A stretch of 64,000 bases of DNA from assembly GCF_000522985.1 (NCBI RefSeq), contig NZ_CP007129.1, positions 806,001-870,000 on the forward strand, read 5' to 3'. The notes below the pieces were generated by a model that saw nothing but the letters and a program-made list of their open reading frames with translations, ran no database searches and was not told the origin of the DNA. Shown here piece by piece: positions 23,837-32,064 of the stretch (positions are counted from its first letter, which is position 1; each line of letters opens with the position of its first letter). The stretch comes from Gemmatirosa kalamazoonensis. GTDB taxonomy: Bacteria; Gemmatimonadota; Gemmatimonadetes; Gemmatimonadales; Gemmatimonadaceae. The position numbers and the translations under genes are program-made.

Positions 23837-24442
23837 AGCGGACTCTCGGACGACGGCTGGGGCACCGCGAGCGGCGAGTTCTCCCGGGACTGGCCGCGGA
23901 ACGTTCTGACTCTCCGCTTCAGGTTGCGTCAATGGTAACGCCTGGCGGAGCCACCGGTTCGCAGCTTGGACCACTGAAGCAGGACACCGGCGGTCATGAG
24001 GATCACGTTGCTCTGCCAGGGCGAAACGAGCGCGAGATGCGAGTCTGCGTAGGACTGGGCGAGCCAGCGCACCACCACGACCGCGGGGAGGAAGATGAGC
24101 GCCCGGCCCGGTCTCAAGAGGTCAAGCAGGTAGGCCGGCAGTCCGAGCAAGAAGCCGATCGCAAGCCACGCCTCGTGGGGTCGACTCCAATCGAACCATC
24201 CGCTCAATGCGCCTCCCCAGAGCGTGTCGCAGAGTGCCAACGCCCACCCGGCCCAAAATGCCGCGCGTTCGCCGACGCTAGTGTTCATTGGAGGATGCGC
24301 ACACGATGAGCGGATGACACGCTGCGGCGGAGATGAGAAGCCGCCCGCACCAGCGCAACCTCCCGCTGTCCGGGGACAGGCCCTGCCCAACCGATCTCGT
24401 ACTCCGGCGCTATCCCTCGGAGAATGTGTGTCGCTCCCTAAC
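23800..24442. repeat. Duplicated cassette A, copy 1
   Basis: About 640 bp matching 30735-31377 (offset 6935) with a handful of substitutions near 23883-23905. The similarity covers the right half of the attC and the whole gene and leader, ending at the R' core; the loop and left arm of the attC differ between copies. Confidence 0.85.
23929..24288 (-). CDS. Membrane protein, duplicated cassette copy 1
   Basis: 119 residues from ATG 24288 (MNTSVGERAAFWAGWALALC). Three predicted membrane segments (about 9-27, 40-58, 64-80) and a C-terminal hydrophobic stretch (NVILMTAGVLLQWSK). No family recognised. The long leader 24289-24435 is conserved in the second copy. Confidence 0.6.
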   Translation of the reverse strand: MNTSVGERAAFWAGWALALCDTLWGGALSGWFDWSRPHEAWLAIGFLLGLPAYLLDLLRPGRALIFLPAVVVVRWLAQSYADSHLALVSPWQSNVILMTAGVLLQWSKLRTGGSARRYH

Positions 24443-24532
24443 GCTAGAGTTCAGCTGCAAGGCCGCAGGGTTGGAGCCATGCGCCGGTGAGGAACACTGC
24501 GCGGCCTTGTCAGCTGCAACGACTCGTTAGGT
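24436..24532 (-). repeat. attC site
   Basis: 97 bp. R' CCCTAAC, R'' GTTAGGT, class A, stem AAGGCCGC/GCGGCCTT. A further GTTAGGC sits just outside, at 24540-24546. Confidence 0.9.
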
Positions 24533-24549
24533 GGCCGCGCGTTAGGCCC

Positions 24550-24939
24550 TCAGGCCGGCAGCGGCGTGACATGCTGCGCCACCCATTCGGCCAGCCCCTC
24601 GCGCGACAGCTCGCCGGCCGCCAGGGCGAGCATCGTCGCCTCCGCCTCGTCGACGCTCGCCGCCAACTCGTACCCGTTCAACATCAGGAACGTCTCCAAC
24701 GCCGCGTGCGCCACGCGCTTGTTCCCGTCGACGAACGCGTGGTTCAGCGCGAGCGAGTAGCCGAGCGCCGCCGCCTTCGCCGCCAGCGTCGCGTAGAGAT
24801 CCGCGCCGTCGAACGTCGCGCGCGGCTGCGCCACCGCCGACTCCAGCGCGCCCAAATCCCGCAGCCCCGCCGCGCCGCCCGCCTGCTCGACCACCAGCCG
24901 GTGGAGCTCGATCACCTCGGCGAGGCTCAGGTACCGCAC
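24550..24939 (-). CDS. doc: Doc (death-on-curing) family toxin
   Basis: 129 residues. The Fic/Doc active-site motif is present as HAFVDGNKR (H.F.D.NKR) near residue 66, preceded by the helix SLALN. Doc toxins phosphorylate EF-Tu and stop translation. Follows its antitoxin by 13 bp in the same cassette. An N-terminal MRYLSLAEVIELHRLV matches the family start. Confidence 0.9.
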   Translation of the reverse strand: MRYLSLAEVIELHRLVVEQAGGAAGLRDLGALESAVAQPRATFDGADLYATLAAKAAALGYSLALNHAFVDGNKRVAHAALETFLMLNGYELAASVDEAEATMLALAAGELSREGLAEWVAQHVTPLPA

Positions 24940-24952
24940 CGCGGCCCTCGCC

Positions 24953-25147
24953 TCAGGCGAGGCGCCGGTACAGCTCCCGGTTCTTCTCGAGCACCCGCCC
25001 CGCCGCCGCCTGGAAATCCGCCTCCCGCTGCGCGAGCAGGTCGCGCAGCGCCGCGGCGGCCAGGTCCTCGGCGCTCACGTTTAGCCGCGCGGCCACGGCG
25101 GCCAACTGGGCTTCGAGGGCGGGGGTCAGCTCGACAGAGAGGCGCAT
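24953..25147 (-). CDS. Antitoxin partner of Doc
   Basis: 64 residues from ATG 25147. MRLSVELTPALEAQLAAVAARLNVSAEDLAAAALRDLL looks like a ribbon-helix-helix (CopG-like) DNA-binding start. The C-terminal EADFQAAAGRVLEKNRELYRRL resembles the toxin-binding helix found in Doc partners. The call rests mainly on position directly upstream of doc. Confidence 0.75.
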   Translation of the reverse strand: MRLSVELTPALEAQLAAVAARLNVSAEDLAAAALRDLLAQREADFQAAAGRVLEKNRELYRRLA

Positions 25148-25199
25148 AGGTGGAATCTGTCCGGGGACCCGGGCGCCGGGTAGGGCGCCTGCCCAGGCC

Positions 25200-25293
25200 A
25201 CCTAACGCCGGAGTTCAGCTGCGGAGGCGCAGGCGGAGCTTTCCCGTTCATGGAGCCTTGCGCGCCTCCGTCAGCTGCAACGATTCGTTAGGC
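25200..25293 (-). repeat. attC site
   Basis: 94 bp. R' ACCTAAC, R'' GTTAGGC, class A, stem GGAGGCGC/GCGCCTCC. Confidence 0.9.
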
Positions 25294-25303
25294 CGCCGCC
25301 ATG

Positions 25304-26062
25304 TCAGCGCGTGCCCCACTCGTGCAGGGCAGCGTATCCGTCTTCACCATGACGACGGAAGAATATTTCGAACGCCCGAAGCAGCTGGATAGCCCAGAGG
25401 CGTGCCGCGCCGACCGGGTCCATGAAGTCAGCGAATCGCGGATCGTCGGGGTCGCGCTGATAGTGGAATACGCCGTGGCGGAACCGGAAAAGCGTGCTGC
25501 GATGGCCGGCCTCCTTCCCGCTTGCAAGAAGGGCGTCGATTCTTTCATCGGCCAACTTCAATTCTTCCCACCCTTCGATCACGGGACAGAGCGCCGCGAG
25601 CCAATGCCCCAGCAGGCCGCCGATCCGGTACTCCGGGAGGTCGATCGCTAGAGTATCGGAGGGGGAGGAACGCTCACCCTCCTCACCTACCAGCCGATCC
25701 GTCGCCTCAAGCAGGCCCTGGCACCAAGCGAAGTAGCGCTCAAGCATCAGGTAGCCACGCATGCGACTTTGACGGACTTGCTTCTGGTCTGGCGTCTCAA
25801 CGCATGCGCCGATCGCGATCACCGCGGCCCTTCCCAGCTCCTCAGCCGAGGCGCCGCAGAACGGTTCGAGGATCCTAGCGTCGCGCTTCGGGTCGATTCT
25901 CCGGTCTTCGGGGAGTTGGGCATTGAGTTCGGCCGCCCAGTGTACGAGGGCGGGTCGAATCGCCAACCCACCGAAATGCGGATCCGCGTTCGCGAGCCGG
26001 AGAAGGTACAGGACCGCATCGGGAGTACTTCGATCTGGGAGGCCCTCGGGATGAAAGGACAT
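25304..26062 (-). CDS. Hypothetical protein, 252 residues
   Basis: One of the largest genes in the array. Mostly helical and soluble: YLLRLANADPHFGG, RGYLMLERYFAWCQGL, and FRFRHGVFHYQRDPDDPRF. The last segment has an R-x-x-x-x-H-like spacing reminiscent of HEPN proteins, but I cannot assign the family. Codon use is less GC-skewed than neighbours. Ends beside the attC. Confidence 0.65.
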   Translation of the reverse strand: MSFHPEGLPDRSTPDAVLYLLRLANADPHFGGLAIRPALVHWAAELNAQLPEDRRIDPKRDARILEPFCGASAEELGRAAVIAIGACVETPDQKQVRQSRMRGYLMLERYFAWCQGLLEATDRLVGEEGERSSPSDTLAIDLPEYRIGGLLGHWLAALCPVIEGWEELKLADERIDALLASGKEAGHRSTLFRFRHGVFHYQRDPDDPRFADFMDPVGAARLWAIQLLRAFEIFFRRHGEDGYAALHEWGTR

Positions 26063-26090
26063 TGTGTGCGATCCGATGATCCTTGTAGCG

Positions 26091-26187
26091 GCCTAACGCC
26101 AGAGTTCAGCTGCGTGGCGGCCCACCAGGAGCCGTCCGGCCACCTGGAGGGTTGGGCCGCCACGTCAGCTGCAACGATTCGTTAGGC
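26091..26187 (-). repeat. attC site
   Basis: 97 bp. R' GCCTAAC, R'' GTTAGGC, class A, stem GTGGCGGCCC/GGGCCGCCAC. Confidence 0.9.
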
Positions 26188-26588
26188 CGCAGGGAGGCGG
26201 CCCCACCCTCGGAGGCGCAGTGCGGGTCACTCTGGCCGACCAGGTACCCGCCGAGCGCCCCGGCCGCGGCGCCGGCGAGGATCTGCCCCGCACTCGCCCC
26301 GTGCCCGCCCAGGGTGCCCAGCCGGACGGCAAAATCCACCCCGCCCCCGATAATCACAGCTCCCCAGAACGCGTCTCGCAACTTCGCGCCCCGACACGTC
26401 AGCCCCGTGTCGGGCTGCCTTGGCTGGGCCGCTGCCGCGGTCGCGCGCCGGCGGACGCGCGGCCCCGGGAGCAAGGCGCTGCCCGCCGTTCGTTCTTCAG
26501 GCACGGTCGACGGCTGCGCAAGCGCGGGCACGCTCGTCGTGACCGTCAGCGCGAGCATGACCCATCGGCGCCAGGGCATCCGGGGCAT
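26106..26588 (-). CDS. Secreted protein read through its attC
   Basis: 160 residues. A signal peptide (WVMLALTVTTSVPALAQ) and a hydrophobic glycine-rich region (FWGAVIIGGGVDFAVRLG, ILAGAAAGALGGYLVGQ). No stop lies before the attC; the frame passes through it as PNESLQL and stops inside the left arm at 26106. The last 26 or so residues are therefore attC-encoded. Function unknown. Confidence 0.55.
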   Translation of the reverse strand: MPRMPWRRWVMLALTVTTSVPALAQPSTVPEERTAGSALLPGPRVRRRATAAAAQPRQPDTGLTCRGAKLRDAFWGAVIIGGGVDFAVRLGTLGGHGASAGQILAGAAAGALGGYLVGQSDPHCASEGGAASLRPNESLQLTWRPNPPGGRTAPGGPPRS

Positions 26589-26618
26589 TGCTCAATCCCT
26601 CGCTATGAGTTGATTGCG

Positions 26619-26715
26619 GCCTAACGCTGGAGTTCAGCTGCGGAGCCGCAGCTTCGGAGCTGCGTAGGCGGTTGGAGCGTTGCGCGGCTCCGCCAGCTGC
26701 AACGATTCGTTAGGC
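26619..26715 (-). repeat. attC site
   Basis: 97 bp. R' GCCTAAC, R'' GTTAGGC, class A, stem GGAGCCGC/GCGGCTCC. Confidence 0.9.
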
Positions 26716-26819
26716 CGCGGCTATGCGATGTGACCGCCGCCATGTCCCGTGAGAGCGGTCAGAGCGGCGATGTGCTCACTGACAGCGGACCTCATCACAT
26801 TGCTGCACCACGCCGCGCC

Positions 26820-27230
26820 TCAGGCCCTCCAGCCCGGGACCGACTCCAACCGCGCCTCGACCGCGCGCATCAGCGGGAGCGTGGCGTCGACCGCCGCCTG
26901 CGACGGGTCGCCAGTACCTGCGTCTGAGATGGCGTGCGAGAAGTACACGGAGTCTCGCACCGGCGTGCGGCCGAACTGGACGATCGCCCGGGCCCCGTCA
27001 CGCCCCCAGTATATATAGCCGACGTACTCGCTCGAGTCACGATGCGGCGGTAGGCGCGAGAGGTCCTGGACGCTGTCCACGCCCGGGGTCCCGCGGATCG
27101 CTGCCTCGACGAGGCCACGCGATGGCACGCGCGTCACCCGCCCCTCGCGAGTCACCCCACGGATAGGGGGCTCGCACCCAGTGAGCGACGCCGCGAGCAG
27201 GAGCATCGGGAGGGTCGGCCGTCGGGACAT
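26820..27230 (-). CDS. Lipoprotein, hypothetical
   Basis: 136 residues. Lipoprotein signal with lipobox SLTGC near residue 19. The mature part has alternating strand and helix (YVGYIYWGRDGARAIVQFG, DSVYFSHAISDAGTG). No family recognised. The 104 bp between the stop and the attC R'' show no gene. Confidence 0.6.
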   Translation of the reverse strand: MSRRPTLPMLLLAASLTGCEPPIRGVTREGRVTRVPSRGLVEAAIRGTPGVDSVQDLSRLPPHRDSSEYVGYIYWGRDGARAIVQFGRTPVRDSVYFSHAISDAGTGDPSQAAVDATLPLMRAVEARLESVPGWRA

Positions 27231-27247
27231 GGTCGAGTGTGAGAGCG

Positions 27248-27343
27248 GCCTAACGCTGGAGTTCAGCTGCGAAGGCGCGAGCGTGATCCAGGCTGCCGCG
27301 AGGGGTGCTGCGCGCCTTCGTCAGCTGCAACGATTCGTTAGCC
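27248..27343 (-). repeat. attC site
   Basis: 96 bp. R' GCCTAAC, R'' GTTAGCC, class A, stem GAAGGCGCG/GCGCGCCTTC. Confidence 0.9.
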
Positions 27344-27994
27344 CGCAGGCTCGGGATCCCCCGCTTCCTGCAGGGCGGACTTGAGTGCGTCGATTAAAGA
27401 CGTGACGAACTCGCACGCGTTGTCCGGTAAGCCTGCGTCGTTGAACGACGCCGGCGCACTCGCGCGGCGGAGTGACCCAAGGCGTGGACCAGACACTGAT
27501 ATTACGGTGCTTACGATCTGATTCCCACCGGGCTTGTTCGAGTGCTCCAAAACGTTGTTTCGGACGCGACCGACGCCCTCAGCTCGAACCCTGCCAACGC
27601 CCGGCAGCCCAGCACCACACTGGCGCAGCACGACGAGGATCCTGTGCGCGATGTAGTAGAAGGACTCTGCGTAGGTTCGCACCGCCTCATCCTCAGCGAA
27701 CGGCTGGTCGCCGAAGATCGTCGCTATGAGCCCAGGCGGAAGCTGGGGCAGTTGGTCGTACGGCTCGGTATGGATCGCGACGCGCTGCACGCCCTCTTCC
27801 TCGTCATTGGGCTGCTTCTGTGCATCCCATAGTCGGTCGTGCACTTCCATAGCCTGCTCGTACAGGAACTTGGCCTGTCGAAGTCGAACTCTGAGCTCGA
27901 GTACGACGGTGGGGTCGGCCCGCCCGACGTACGACTCATAGTATCGCCCGAGCAGTAGCAGTGCCTCGGTGAACGGAACGTCAGGTCGTGCCAT
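27338..27994 (-). CDS. Hypothetical protein, 218 residues
   Basis: From ATG 27994 (MARPDVPFTEALLLLGRYYE). Helical and charged throughout, with FLYEQAMEVHDRLWDAQ, AVRTYAESFYYIAHRILVVLRQ and a C-terminal VTSLIDALKSALQEAG. Likely a soluble helical-bundle protein. RNVLEHSNKPGGNQ near residue 150 resembles HEPN-type R/N..EH motifs, but this is a weak hint. Confidence 0.6.
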   Translation of the reverse strand: MARPDVPFTEALLLLGRYYESYVGRADPTVVLELRVRLRQAKFLYEQAMEVHDRLWDAQKQPNDEEEGVQRVAIHTEPYDQLPQLPPGLIATIFGDQPFAEDEAVRTYAESFYYIAHRILVVLRQCGAGLPGVGRVRAEGVGRVRNNVLEHSNKPGGNQIVSTVISVSGPRLGSLRRASAPASFNDAGLPDNACEFVTSLIDALKSALQEAGDPEPAG

Positions 27995-28023
27995 TGCTCT
28001 TCGTCGCGATGACGTCTGTTGCG

Positions 28024-28120
28024 GGCTAACGCTGGAGTTCAGCTGCGGAGCGGCCGACACAGATCCGTCCCGCCACGAAGATGGCTGGGCCGCTCCGTCA
28101 GCTGCAACGATTCGTTAGGC
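28024..28120 (-). repeat. attC site
   Basis: 97 bp. R' GGCTAAC, R'' GTTAGGC, class A, stem GGAGCGGCC/GGCCGCTCC. Confidence 0.9.
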
Positions 28121-28382
28121 CGGCCGGTTGTCGGAGGCCGGTGGCTCGGCCAGAACGTGGGCCGCGGCGAGGAGCTGCGCGAGGGCGCCGCGGCACCCGG
28201 CGCGCAGGCTGAGCTGCGGTGCCGGCATCGGCTCGCCACCCTCGGGCGCGCCGGCGCGCATCCAAGCCTCGAGTGCCCGGCGTGTCGCCCGGACCTCTTC
28301 CCGAAATCCATGCCGTGCAGCCCGCCGGGCGGCGGGCCAGCAGCGGAAGCAGTACCGTGTCTAGGCCATTGCATCCCCCTCC
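28116..28382 (-). pseudogene. Hypothetical gene with in-frame stop near its start
   Basis: The best protein-like minus frame reads TRYCFRCW, HGFREEVRATRRALEAWM and LAQLLAAAHVLAEPPAS, ending in the TAA of the attC R''. Upstream, GGAGGGGG and ATG are followed by GCC TAG in this frame, so codon 3 is a stop. Either a nonsense-mutated gene of about 85 codons or no gene. 28383-28553 upstream holds nothing I can identify. Confidence 0.4.
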
Positions 28383-28553
28383 CCCCGCTCGATGACGCCG
28401 ACCGTTCCCCGCCGGCCACACCGTCCGCACCGCCCATCGCGCGTCTCCGGCGGATCCGCGTTCACAATCGAAACGGAGGCCCGGCGCCCAAAGGAACTTG
28501 TGGAGACGTGTCTCATCGACGGTTACGCTTCTTATCTCACGTGGGCTGTGGCG

Positions 28554-28650
28554 GCCTAACGCTGGAGTTCAGCTGCGTGGGCGCGGGGCTGGAGCAATGA
28601 ATTCGCGAGGGACGCCGCGCGCCCACGCCAGCTGCAACGATTCGTTCGGC
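28554..28650 (-). repeat. attC site
   Basis: 97 bp. R' GCCTAAC, R'' GTTCGGC, class A, stem CGTGGGCGCG/CGCGCCCACG. Confidence 0.9.
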
Positions 28651-28660
28651 AGCCGCGCAA

Positions 28661-29062
28661 CTACGGCGTGCTGGTGGCCGCGGCGCCGTCCAGCACGAGA
28701 GTGTCGGCGATCGCCTGCCCCGGGTCGGTCACCACGAAGTCCCCGCTAATCCACGCCCGGAGCGTGGCCCCCACGCCAAACTCCGACAGCGCTGCGCGCG
28801 AGCCATCTCGGTGCAGCAAGACCGTCGACGCGCTGACACCGAGCCACGTGCGGCCTGTTTGGATCGGTGGCAGCGGCGCGCGACCCTGGACAAGGAGCCG
28901 GGGGCGGGCGCCAGTGTCGCACGCGACGACGGGGCCGGCGAGCGTGGCGGCGCTCCGCGGCAGCGGTCGCACGTCGGGCGCATCAGGCCCCGCCTCCGTC
29001 CCGCAGGCACTGGCGGCGAGGAGGATGGCGACTAGGCGATATAGGGGCACAACTCTTTGCAT
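28661..29062 (-). CDS. Lipoprotein, hypothetical
   Basis: 133 residues with a short lipoprotein signal (LVAILLAASACG, Cys near residue 20). The mature part is beta-rich (TWLGVSASTVLLHRDGS, LRAWISGDFVVTD). No family recognised. Confidence 0.6.
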   Translation of the reverse strand: MQRVVPLYRLVAILLAASACGTEAGPDAPDVRPLPRSAATLAGPVVACDTGARPRLLVQGRAPLPPIQTGRTWLGVSASTVLLHRDGSRAALSEFGVGATLRAWISGDFVVTDPGQAIADTLVLDGAAATSTP

Positions 29063-29079
29063 CTTGGGATCCTGTTGCT

Positions 29080-29175
29080 GCCGAACGCCAGAGTTCAGCT
29101 GCGAGGGCGCGACCGTGATCTCTGCCGCCGCGAGGGACGCTGCGCGCCCTCGTCAGCTGCAACGATTCGTTAGGT
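29080..29175 (-). repeat. attC site
   Basis: 96 bp. R' GCCGAAC, R'' GTTAGGT, class A, stem GAGGGCGCG/GCGCGCCCTC. Confidence 0.9.
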
Positions 29176-29571
29176 AGCAGCGTGTACGCCGGCACGATGC
29201 GCCGCCCACCCAAAGCGCGCGAGGACCACCCCGACTACGAGCGCGACGGCCGCGCCCAGCGCCAGTGGCCAGGCCGGCGCGTTCGGCACCTGTCGGTAGG
29301 CATAGGCGAGCGCCGCTAGAACGCGCGCCACGCCCGTGGCGAGACCGAGGAGCCACAGCCTAGGCGCCCAGCGACGCCCGAGCGCTCCCCCAGCGGCCGC
29401 GACCACGAGCAGCGCGCCGGCGGCAGCGGCGAGCGCGCACTCCGGCACCTGGTCTCCAGCACCGAGCGCGAGACGGGCGGCGCCGTGCACGAGGTTCAGC
29501 GCGGCTATCGGCGAAACGATGAGCGCCAGCATGCGGAAGCGCCGCATCGCGAGTGAGGCGGAGGACTCCAT
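29170..29571 (-). CDS. Integral membrane protein
   Basis: 133 residues with four predicted membrane segments (about 13-35, 45-64, 70-93, 102-120), alanine-rich. No family recognised. Confidence 0.6.
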   Translation of the reverse strand: MESSASLAMRRFRMLALIVSPIAALNLVHGAARLALGAGDQVPECALAAAAGALLVVAAAGGALGRRWAPRLWLLGLATGVARVLAALAYAYRQVPNAPAWPLALGAAVALVVGVVLARFGWAAHRAGVHAAT

Positions 29572-29594
29572 CCAGTTCTCGTGGGTAGGGTGCT

Positions 29595-29692
29595 ACCTAA
29601 CGCTGGAGTTCAGCTGCGAAGCCGCAGGGTTGGAGCTATGCCGCCGGCGAGGAGCGCCTGCGCGGCTTCGTCAGCTGCAACGCTCGTTAGGC
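29595..29692 (-). repeat. attC site
   Basis: 98 bp. R' ACCTAAC, R'' GTTAGGC with a shortened spacer (CAACGCTCG), class A, stem GAAGCCGC/GCGGCTTC. Confidence 0.88.
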
Positions 29693-29699
29693 CGCACGG

Positions 29700-30101
29700 T
29701 CATTGAAACCGTGCGATGACCGCGACCCACACGGAATCCGTGAGCGTCCGCCCGCCGACAACTACCGTGCCGACGACCCAGGTCTGCCCGAACTGGTCCC
29801 CGGTGGTCAGGATCGCCGTCCCGGGCTCGGCCGCCAGCAAGTCCACCCGGGCAATCCGCGCGTCCCGGACCGTGAAGGTCGGCTGGACGAGGCTGTCGAC
29901 GCCGCGCCGCGCGTCGATAAACCGCGCTCTGAGCACGATCTGTGCTCGGGTGCCACTGAAGATCGAGTCGGCGTCCAGTTCGAGGCGCAATGGCGGAATC
30001 CCGGGCTCGGACGCCGAGTCTTGGCACGCGAGGGCGAGGGCGAGCACCGCTACGGAACCCGCTCCCATGCAATGGATACGGCGGCTTGAGAGCTGCTTCA
30101 T
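29700..30101 (-). CDS. Lipoprotein with Ig-like/BIG2-type domain
   Basis: 133 residues. Lipobox LALAC near residue 26, then one domain: LRLELDADSIFSGTRAQIVLRAR, PTFTVRDARIARVDLLAAEPGTAILT, and a closing LTDSVWVAVI strand. This I....V.V...G.A.I.A pattern is typical of bacterial Ig-like (BIG2) domains. Probably surface or periplasmic. Confidence 0.6.
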   Translation of the reverse strand: MKQLSSRRIHCMGAGSVAVLALALACQDSASEPGIPPLRLELDADSIFSGTRAQIVLRARFIDARRGVDSLVQPTFTVRDARIARVDLLAAEPGTAILTTGDQFGQTWVVGTVVVGGRTLTDSVWVAVIARFQ

Positions 30102-30123
30102 ACGACGGAATCCTATGGTGGCG

Positions 30124-30220
30124 GCCTAACGCTGGAGTTCAGCTGCGGAGGCGCAGGGCCGGAGCCATGCTGCCGAGAGGAGCATTGCGCGCCTCCGTCA
30201 GCTGCAACGATTCGTTAGGC
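30124..30220 (-). repeat. attC site
   Basis: 97 bp. R' GCCTAAC, R'' GTTAGGC, class A, stem GGAGGCGC/GCGCCTCC. Confidence 0.9.
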
Positions 30221-30667
30221 GTCCGCACGACCGTCTTGGTCGCGCCGTGCGGACAATCGCCGCACCCCTGCCGTGGCGAGCGATACGCCCGTGCTCAGGA
30301 CGAGCACCGCCAGTAGGGCCCAGACCCACAAGGCATGCCACGTGAGATAGGCGGGCGCGTGCAGAAAGCCAAGGAACGTTGACGGGACTGTCCACACCGC
30401 GAAGGCGGTAGCGCCGAGCGCTCCCCGGCGCCAGAGCGGGCCTTCGGGTCGCGGGTCCAGCGCGGTCAGGACCACAAGGGCCTCGCCGAGCATGAGTAGA
30501 CAGACGAACGCGAGGGCCAGCCACGGCACCGTCCACGTCGCGCGTTGCTCCGGTGTGGAAAAGAAGTAGGTCCGCGGATTGAGGCCGAGCCGGACGACGA
30601 AGCCGGCGCTGGCCACGTAGGCGAGGCCGAGTAGCAGTGTGATGCGGTGGTACGGCACTCGTGGCAT
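30215..30667 (-). CDS. Integral membrane protein
   Basis: 150 residues with four membrane segments (about 8-27, 47-68, 84-104, 110-132), aromatic-rich, basic C-terminus. No family recognised. Confidence 0.62.
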   Translation of the reverse strand: MPRVPYHRITLLLGLAYVASAGFVVRLGLNPRTYFFSTPEQRATWTVPWLALAFVCLLMLGEALVVLTALDPRPEGPLWRRGALGATAFAVWTVPSTFLGFLHAPAYLTWHALWVWALLAVLVLSTGVSLATAGVRRLSARRDQDGRADA

Positions 30668-30674
30668 GGTGGAC

Positions 30675-30771
30675 GCCTAACGCTGGAGTTCAGCTGCGAA
30701 CGCGCGCGGCTGGAGCCGTGAAGGTACTCGGCGGGATGCGCGCGTTCGCCAGCTGCAACGATTCGTTAGGG
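30675..30771 (-). repeat. attC site
   Basis: 97 bp. R' GCCTAAC, R'' GTTAGGG, class A, stem GAACGCGCGC/GCGCGCGTTC. Confidence 0.9.
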
Positions 30772-31377
30772 AGCGGACTCTCGGACGACGGCTGGGGCAC
30801 CGCGAGCGGCGAGTTCTCTGGGGACCGGCCGCGGAACGTCCTGACTCTCCGCTTCAGGTTGCGTCAATGGTAACGCCTGGCGGAGCCACCGGTTCGCAGC
30901 TTGGACCACTGAAGCAGGACACCGGCGGTCATGAGGATCACGTTGCTCTGCCAGGGCGAAACGAGCGCGAGATGCGAGTCTGCGTAGGACTGGGCGAGCC
31001 AGCGCACCACCACGACCGCGGGGAGGAAGATGAGCGCCCGGCCCGGTCTCAAGAGGTCAAGCAGGTAGGCCGGCAGTCCGAGCAAGAAGCCGATCGCAAG
31101 CCACGCCTCGTGGGGTCGACTCCAATCGAACCATCCGCTCAATGCGCCTCCCCAGAGCGTGTCGCAGAGTGCCAACGCCCACCCGGCCCAAAATGCCGCG
31201 CGTTCGCCGACGCTAGTGTTCATTGGAGGATGCGCACACGATGAGCGGATGACACGCTGCGGCGGAGATGAGAAGCCGCCCGCACCAGCGCAACCTCCCG
31301 CTGTCCGGGGACAGGCCCTGCCCAACCGATCTCGTACTCCGGCGCTATCCCTCGGAGAATGTGTGTCGCTCCCTAAC
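30735..31377. repeat. Duplicated cassette A, copy 2
   Basis: Matches 23800-24442; see that entry. Few substitutions (for example TCTGGGGACCGG here versus TCCCGGGACTGG there). Confidence 0.85.
30864..31223 (-). CDS. Membrane protein, duplicated cassette copy 2
   Basis: 119 residues from ATG 31223, identical in amino-acid sequence to the protein at 23929-24288. Same three to four hydrophobic segments. That the protein is unchanged while the attC loop differs suggests duplication by cassette movement or conversion. Confidence 0.6.
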   Translation of the reverse strand: MNTSVGERAAFWAGWALALCDTLWGGALSGWFDWSRPHEAWLAIGFLLGLPAYLLDLLRPGRALIFLPAVVVVRWLAQSYADSHLALVSPWQSNVILMTAGVLLQWSKLRTGGSARRYH

Positions 31378-31468
31378 GCCGGAGTTCACCTACGAAGGCG
31401 CAGGGCTGGAACTCGGCTGCCGGTGCGGCGTGCTGCGCGCCTTCGTCAGGTGCAACGATTCGTTAGGT
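31371..31468 (-). repeat. attC site, class C
   Basis: 98 bp. R' CCCTAAC, R'' GTTAGGT. L-boxes TTCACCT(A)/CAGGTGCAA with one mismatch, stem GAAGGCGC/GCGCCTTC. Confidence 0.9.
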
Positions 31469-31483
31469 GGCGGCCCGGCGATC

Positions 31484-31930
31484 TTAGGGGCGTTGCACGG
31501 GGACAGCGTTGCCACAGTCGTCGATGGCCTGCACGGCCAACTCGATCCTGAGACGATAGCCTCCCCGTTCAACGACCAGCGTATCCGTCACCAGCCGCGC
31601 ATAGCCCAGTCGCCGGACATCGATGACATACCGACCCGAGGGCAGCGAGTCAAACCGGAATCGGCCCGCGCTGTCCGTATTTGTCCGGCGCGGTAGCGAC
31701 GCGATGCTCACGCTCGCCATCCCGACAGGACGCCCGGACCCACGCTCGACCACCGTGCCCACCAGGACGCCCGACTCGCCTGGGAGCGCATTCCGGGAGG
31801 CAACGCGGGACACTTCGTGGGGCACCGGACAAGCACCCGAGGCACCGCTGCTCGCGCAGCCGAGCGCACCGCACACCGAGAGCGACAACACTACAACTGC
31901 GGGATTCCTGGTTCGAGGATTCGGCGGCAT
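31484..31930 (-). CDS. Lipoprotein with carboxypeptidase-regulatory-like domain
   Basis: 148 residues from ATG 31930. Lipobox ALGC at about residue 25, then a CarboxypepD_reg-like domain: GVLVGTVVERGSGRPVGMASVSI, TDSAGRFRFDSLPSGRYVIDVRRLGY, and the terminal LRIELAV strand. This is one of the clearest examples of the fold in the array. Predicted surface-exposed. Confidence 0.8.
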   Translation of the reverse strand: MPPNPRTRNPAVVVLSLSVCGALGCASSGASGACPVPHEVSRVASRNALPGESGVLVGTVVERGSGRPVGMASVSIASLPRRTNTDSAGRFRFDSLPSGRYVIDVRRLGYARLVTDTLVVERGGYRLRIELAVQAIDDCGNAVPVQRP

Positions 31931-31961
31931 GCCCTCCTGACGACCGAGGATGCCCGTCGCC

Positions 31962-32058
31962 ACCTAACGCCAGAGTTCAGCTGCGGAGGCGCGGGGCTGG
32001 AGCTGTGGATGCGGTCGGGACGCTGCGCGGCTCCGTCAGCTGCAACGATTCGTTGGGC
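31962..32058 (-). repeat. attC site
   Basis: 97 bp. R' ACCTAAC, R'' GTTGGGC, class A, stem GGAGGCGC/GCGGCTCC with mismatches. Confidence 0.89.
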
Positions 32059-32064
32059 GGCGGC

